DNA of 47,761 nucleotides from a virus: IMG/VR virus record IMGVR_UViG_3300022937_000036, positions 1 to 47,761 of that record; one strand, given 5' to 3'. Position numbers and translations under genes: made by a program. A model generated the notes under the pieces. That model had not been told where the DNA came from, searched no databases, and saw only the letters and a list, made by a program, of their open reading frames with translations. Position 1 is the stretch's first letter. Each line of letters opens with the position of its first letter. Of the stretch, positions 44,991 through 47,761 are shown piece after piece.

Positions 44991-45026
44991 CGCCAAATAC
45001 TAGCATCTTGTCCCTAGTATTTAGCG
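44991..45026 (-). promoter_or_regulatory. 13-bp leader hairpin with late promoter in its 5' arm
   Basis: The 5' arm at 45014-45026 (CGCTAAATACTAG) and the 3' arm at 44991-45003 (CTAGTATTTGGCG) pair over 13 positions with one U-G wobble and a 10-base loop (45004-45013). CTAAATA within the 5' arm resembles a late -10 element, and a start six bases further on would fall in the loop. The Shine-Dalgarno GGAG (44988-44991) begins at the last base of the 3' arm, four bases from the next ATG. No U-tract follows, so a terminator is unlikely. Confidence 0.65.
45018..45024 (-). promoter_or_regulatory. Late-promoter-like CTAAATA before the DUF4815 gene
   Basis: The element lies 35 bases upstream of the ATG at 44983, in the 58-base gap after gp8. 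It deviates from TATAAATA at the start but shares CTAAATA with the element at 14673-14679. Its main support is the placement within the 13-bp hairpin. Confidence 0.45.
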
Positions 45027-45040
45027 AAGTAATCTAGAGA

Positions 45041-46873
45041 TCAGAATTCAATTACAAGTTTGATGTCTTCAATCTGGTCAGGAGCACGAGTGATTAGACG
45101 ACGGTTCTCAATATAAATGATTTCGCCTGAATTATTTTCAATATCACTATTTGCTAAACCAGAAGCAAAAGTAGAACCTAGAAGTGATCCACTGAATCCA
45201 GTAACTACAGATCCAGAGGCATTTGATTGAGCACCAGTAATTGGTTGAGCACCATTGGAAGCGAAATCTCTTACCTCTCCTTGATATGCATGTTCAGTAT
45301 TAGTTTGGTAGTATTTTAGTACACCATCTGTGGTAGATCCTTCATCGAGAGTCCAAGAAACAACAGTTCCATATGCTGTCTCAGAACCTTGTACTTGCTC
45401 GATTCTTTCATCTGCAATATAATCTGCAGTAGCACCACTAATCTTGATTGCTTTTAGACCAGAAACCGTACTTCTATCTTCAAATGTTGTAGTTCCTTCT
45501 TTGTATGGATCTTTTAGAAGACCAATTCTGCGGAAGTCATTATCGACTGGGAAGTCACCATCACCTTCAGCATAGGTGAGGCGAACATTTGTCATCACGC
45601 GCTTACCATTAAGTTCTTGTTCGTGATTTGATCCATGACCACCTTCTGGAGGAAGAATTGCTTCGATTGCTCCAGTAGCAGAATTTCCTACACTAACCGT
45701 GCTTGTTAGACCAGAGTCGCTAAAGACAAATCCATCAGAAAGAAGAACATTTGCATATGTATATCCAGATCCACGAGACTGCACAGAAGCAGAAGTAATA
45801 GTTCCAGCACCATTAGTTACAAATCTTACTACACCACCAGTTCCGTCTCCTTGGATACCAGCATAAAGTGTTGCGGATGATGGTAAATTAGCACCTGCAT
45901 CCTCAATCAATACCGCGTCAATAGCTCCATCAACGACTTGTGATACTACACCAATTCTGGAAGGATCTGATGCAAGAACAATTGGCATAAAGTCCGAAGA
46001 CAAGAACTTAAGAACATCTGAAGTTGGAATAGTATACATGTACTTCCAAATGTAACCAGCTCCAGTTGCTTCTGTATAAAGACCAGTGCCACTGTTATAG
46101 TTTCCACTTGCAGTTGATGGTTCTTCTGATGCGTTTTGTCCTAATGGATTAGCAGGAGTTTCTCCATTGTATAGACACTTCCAAACTTCATATGTTGAAT
46201 TCATTACATAGAACTTGGAATCTGCAATATTGGACTCTCCCGTTGCTGATTGCTTACCTGTTTGACCGCCACCAGTAGGAGTTGCAGAATAATCGGGCTT
46301 CCACATATCAAACTTTGGATTTGCGGTAAGATTCCAGTTATAACGACGAATAACACTTCTTGCATAAACTGTTGTGATTCTCTTTGCTGCAATGAGTTCG
46401 TCGTAAATATCTTTCTTTTCTCTCTGGTTGTCTAAAGGTAGAGGTGGAACATCCTCCGTTCCATAACGATAAACACCAGTTTTTGCACTTACGCCAGCAG
46501 TAATTGTGGAACCAGCATCGCCTGTCTCTGAGATAGTGCTTCCTACAGTTGGAACAGAAGAAGATGCAGGAGTGCCACTACCAAAAATGTCTGTTAGAAG
46601 AAGAGCGTTTTCGTAAACAGCGGAAATAGTTCCTCTAAAAGCAGTACTGCCGTAGTCTCCAGCAGAAGTACCAACAAAAACTTCTCTACCAACTGTAAAT
46701 CCAGTAGTAGACTTTGAGTAAATTTCTAAGTATGCTGCCCAAGGTTGTGGACGACCTACGAAGAAATACATACGTGACCTTTCAGCACTAGCGTCGTTAG
46801 GACCTTCGCTGAGCGATTCGAGGAATTGCGTCGCATTAAAAATTCTAAATTTATCAGAGATAATAGCAGCCAT
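45041..46873 (-). CDS. 8: gp8-like baseplate wedge protein
   Basis: This 610-residue protein is a clear homologue of T4 gp8 (334 residues), a dimeric wedge component. Matching blocks are FRIFNATQFLESLSEGPNDA, then MYFFVGRPQPW (residues 9-45; T4 has FR...NFYNSIGSGPD and FITFGRSEPW), VWKCLYNG (~230), GAGYIWKYMYTIPTSDVLKF (~271; T4 GDGYVWEYLFEIP), and the C-terminus NNSGEIIYIENRRLITRAPD, then QIEDIKLVIEF (T4 HSGEMIYMENRPPIIMAMDQ). The excess length lies in residues ~60-170 (GREVFVGTSAGDYG and following) and ~305-400 (a GGVVRFV...GSGYTYANVLL module), and in added modules around 480-565. Two overlapping late promoters precede it. The Shine-Dalgarno sequence is weak (GGAAC). Confidence 0.93.
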   Translation of the reverse strand: MAAIISDKFRIFNATQFLESLSEGPNDASAERSRMYFFVGRPQPWAAYLEIYSKSTTGFTVGREVFVGTSAGDYGSTAFRGTISAVYENALLLTDIFGSGTPASSSVPTVGSTISETGDAGSTITAGVSAKTGVYRYGTEDVPPLPLDNQREKKDIYDELIAAKRITTVYARSVIRRYNWNLTANPKFDMWKPDYSATPTGGGQTGKQSATGESNIADSKFYVMNSTYEVWKCLYNGETPANPLGQNASEEPSTASGNYNSGTGLYTEATGAGYIWKYMYTIPTSDVLKFLSSDFMPIVLASDPSRIGVVSQVVDGAIDAVLIEDAGANLPSSATLYAGIQGDGTGGVVRFVTNGAGTITSASVQSRGSGYTYANVLLSDGFVFSDSGLTSTVSVGNSATGAIEAILPPEGGHGSNHEQELNGKRVMTNVRLTYAEGDGDFPVDNDFRRIGLLKDPYKEGTTTFEDRSTVSGLKAIKISGATADYIADERIEQVQGSETAYGTVVSWTLDEGSTTDGVLKYYQTNTEHAYQGEVRDFASNGAQPITGAQSNASGSVVTGFSGSLLGSTFASGLANSDIENNSGEIIYIENRRLITRAPDQIEDIKLVIEF

Positions 46874-46910
46874 GGGTTTTCTGTTCCGACGTTGTAATTT
46901 GTGCCTGAGT

Positions 46911-46924
46911 TATTTATATTTATA
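46911..46924 (-). promoter_or_regulatory. Overlapping tandem late promoters before gp8
   Basis: The minus strand reads TATAAATATAAATA, two perfect T4 late elements (46917-46924 and 46911-46918) sharing two bases. The block lies just downstream of the previous stop (46928-46930) and 38 bases before the gp8 ATG. Two starts six bases apart, or one strong composite promoter, are expected. Confidence 0.72.
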
Positions 46925-46927
46925 CCA

Positions 46928-47761
46928 TTATGTAGTAATCAATTCTACTTGATTATCATCTACTTTAGTTGACCAGTAAATCAAGCGTCCAATAGTACCA
47001 GAGAATGGTTTGTCAACAAACGGAGCAATATTGAACTGATTATATGTAGACACCTGATATGGAGCAGTACCAGTAACATTTGTCTGTGCTACTCCATCAA
47101 TATATGCTCCATAACTTGCGGCAGGAGCATCATATGAGAATGCTACTTTGTTTCTATCAATTGTTTGAGTTTGTGCAATTCTAATAGCAGGTCCATAATC
47201 ACTACCAAATACAAATATATCTTGTGTATCTGATTTAGTATTGTAGAATGTTCCCAGATTTCCATTAGCACCTACATTATAAAGAAGCGTATTTTCATTA
47301 GTGCCATCATTATTAGTTCCTTCAAGTGCTTCGTGCTCAAGATAGAAGGTGCCTTGCTCACCATTAAATCCAAGAGCAGTAAAACTTGTTCCGAGAATGT
47401 TGACGGCATCGCGTTGTCTTGTTACTGTGCTTCCGCTGGTGGGGATGTAGGAAGTGGGAAATCTCCCACGTTCAGCTTGTATATGAGAAACAAGAGATTT
47501 TTCACCACCAGAGAAGGTGCCTAATGCCCGCACATATATGCTGGGAGTAGCCCCTGCGTTTCCATTTCTAACAATAGCCGTGCATTTGTACAATCCTCCC
47601 CCTAAATTTGTAATTGTGGGATCAAGAGCATTTTGACCTGTTGCAGTAAGAGTAATACCATCTACTGTTGTACTTCTACTAGTTGTAGAAGAATATTGTG
47701 AAGCAACTACCAAATAATCCTTGACATCATTATCCGCAGTATCATAGAGATAGAATGTTAC
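46928..47761 (-). CDS. Lectin-domain virion protein, 5' end outside window
   Basis: The frame is open to the right edge, with 277 residues visible and TAA at 46928-46930. The N-terminal visible part (YLYDTADNDVKDYLVVASQY, then NLGGGLYKCTAIVRNG, then SPxxYVRAL-like IYVRALGTFSGG) resembles a carbohydrate-binding beta-sandwich. It is followed by the phage linker HIQAERGRFPTSYIPTSGST, then VTRQRDAVNI. Residues ~120 to the end look like a LamG/concanavalin-type domain (GTFYLEHEAL, NKVAFSYDAPAASYGAYIDG, FSGTIGRLIYWSTKVDDNQV). The PTSYIPTSGSTVTR motif is characteristic of phage tail proteins of this type. A TTG at 47713 is not needed as a start because the frame continues upstream. In T4 gene 7 precedes gene 8. 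Whether this is the end of a gp7-like protein or of a separate fibre cannot be told here. Confidence 0.8.
   Translation of the reverse strand, partial: VTFYLYDTADNDVKDYLVVASQYSSTTSRSTTVDGITLTATGQNALDPTITNLGGGLYKCTAIVRNGNAGATPSIYVRALGTFSGGEKSLVSHIQAERGRFPTSYIPTSGSTVTRQRDAVNILGTSFTALGFNGEQGTFYLEHEALEGTNNDGTNENTLLYNVGANGNLGTFYNTKSDTQDIFVFGSDYGPAIRIAQTQTIDRNKVAFSYDAPAASYGAYIDGVAQTNVTGTAPYQVSTYNQFNIAPFVDKPFSGTIGRLIYWSTKVDDNQVELITT

Noticed and set aside
44991-45026. Hairpin after gp8 read as an intrinsic terminator
   Set aside because: The 3' arm is followed by GAGTACGATG, not a T-tract, so termination is unlikely. A leader-control reading fits better.
47711-47713. TTG start for the right-end gene
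   Set aside because: The frame stays open to the window edge with fold-consistent sequence (VTFYLYDTADNDVKDYL), so the gene begins outside the window.
1-47761. Search for tRNA genes, integrase, IS elements or host-derived metabolic genes
   Set aside because: No cloverleaf with CCA-type features, transposase motifs, terminal inverted repeats or photosynthesis genes were recognised. The window is wholly structural genes, though reading by eye could miss a diverged tRNA.

Overview
The window is part of the structural (virion) gene block of a T4-like myovirus. It is most likely a marine cyanophage or a close relative infecting a picocyanobacterium or another AT-rich marine host. The evidence is the T4 gene order with recognisable homologues of gp8, gp13, gp14, gp15 and gp16, marine-phage fibre families, AT-rich sequence, and T4-type late promoters (TATAAATA, GATAAATA). 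Every gene I support lies on the minus strand. Genes abut or overlap by 1-4 bases (TAATG and ATGA junctions), and I found no stretch over 100 bases without a gene. I saw no tRNA, IS element, CRISPR array or integrase.

In the direction of transcription (high to low coordinates), the window opens inside a protein ending in a lectin-like domain (46928-47761). Two overlapping late promoters then drive the baseplate wedge protein gp8 (45041-46873). Next come a 2764-residue DUF4815-type baseplate protein (36689-44983), a 67-residue conserved small protein, a 593-residue gp9-like protein (34715-36496) and a 2305-residue gp10-like protein (27785-34702). A 4038-residue adhesin-like giant follows (15663-27779). 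The three giants occupy 27.3 kb, about 57% of the window.

From 15.6 kb down to 3.1 kb is a cassette of small coiled-coil proteins and modular fibre-like proteins. It includes two Mtd-N-like fibre proteins (one with 17-residue NxxIGxxAG repeats), a Cys-rich BspA-type leucine-rich-repeat protein, a 963-residue virion protein and a 570-residue repeat protein. In T4 the equivalent interval carries gp11, gp12 and fibritin, none of which I recognise here. The left end is the conserved neck and packaging block gp13-gp14-gp15-gp16, followed by a partial small gene (1-97).

The genes work together as baseplate, then host-recognition fibres, then neck and tail completion, then DNA packaging. The strongest non-standard signal is at gene starts. 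Several late promoters are nested inside inverted repeats that overlap the ribosome-binding region of the next gene, with the predicted transcription start in the hairpin loop. RNA made from the local promoter would lack the 5' arm, while read-through RNA would fold over the start. At least five late promoters also share bases with the stop codon of the preceding gene. A second theme is extensive module sharing: a ~52-residue TNWTxIGA module occurs once in each of the three giant proteins, and in the 4038-residue protein two modules look inserted within beta-propellers.
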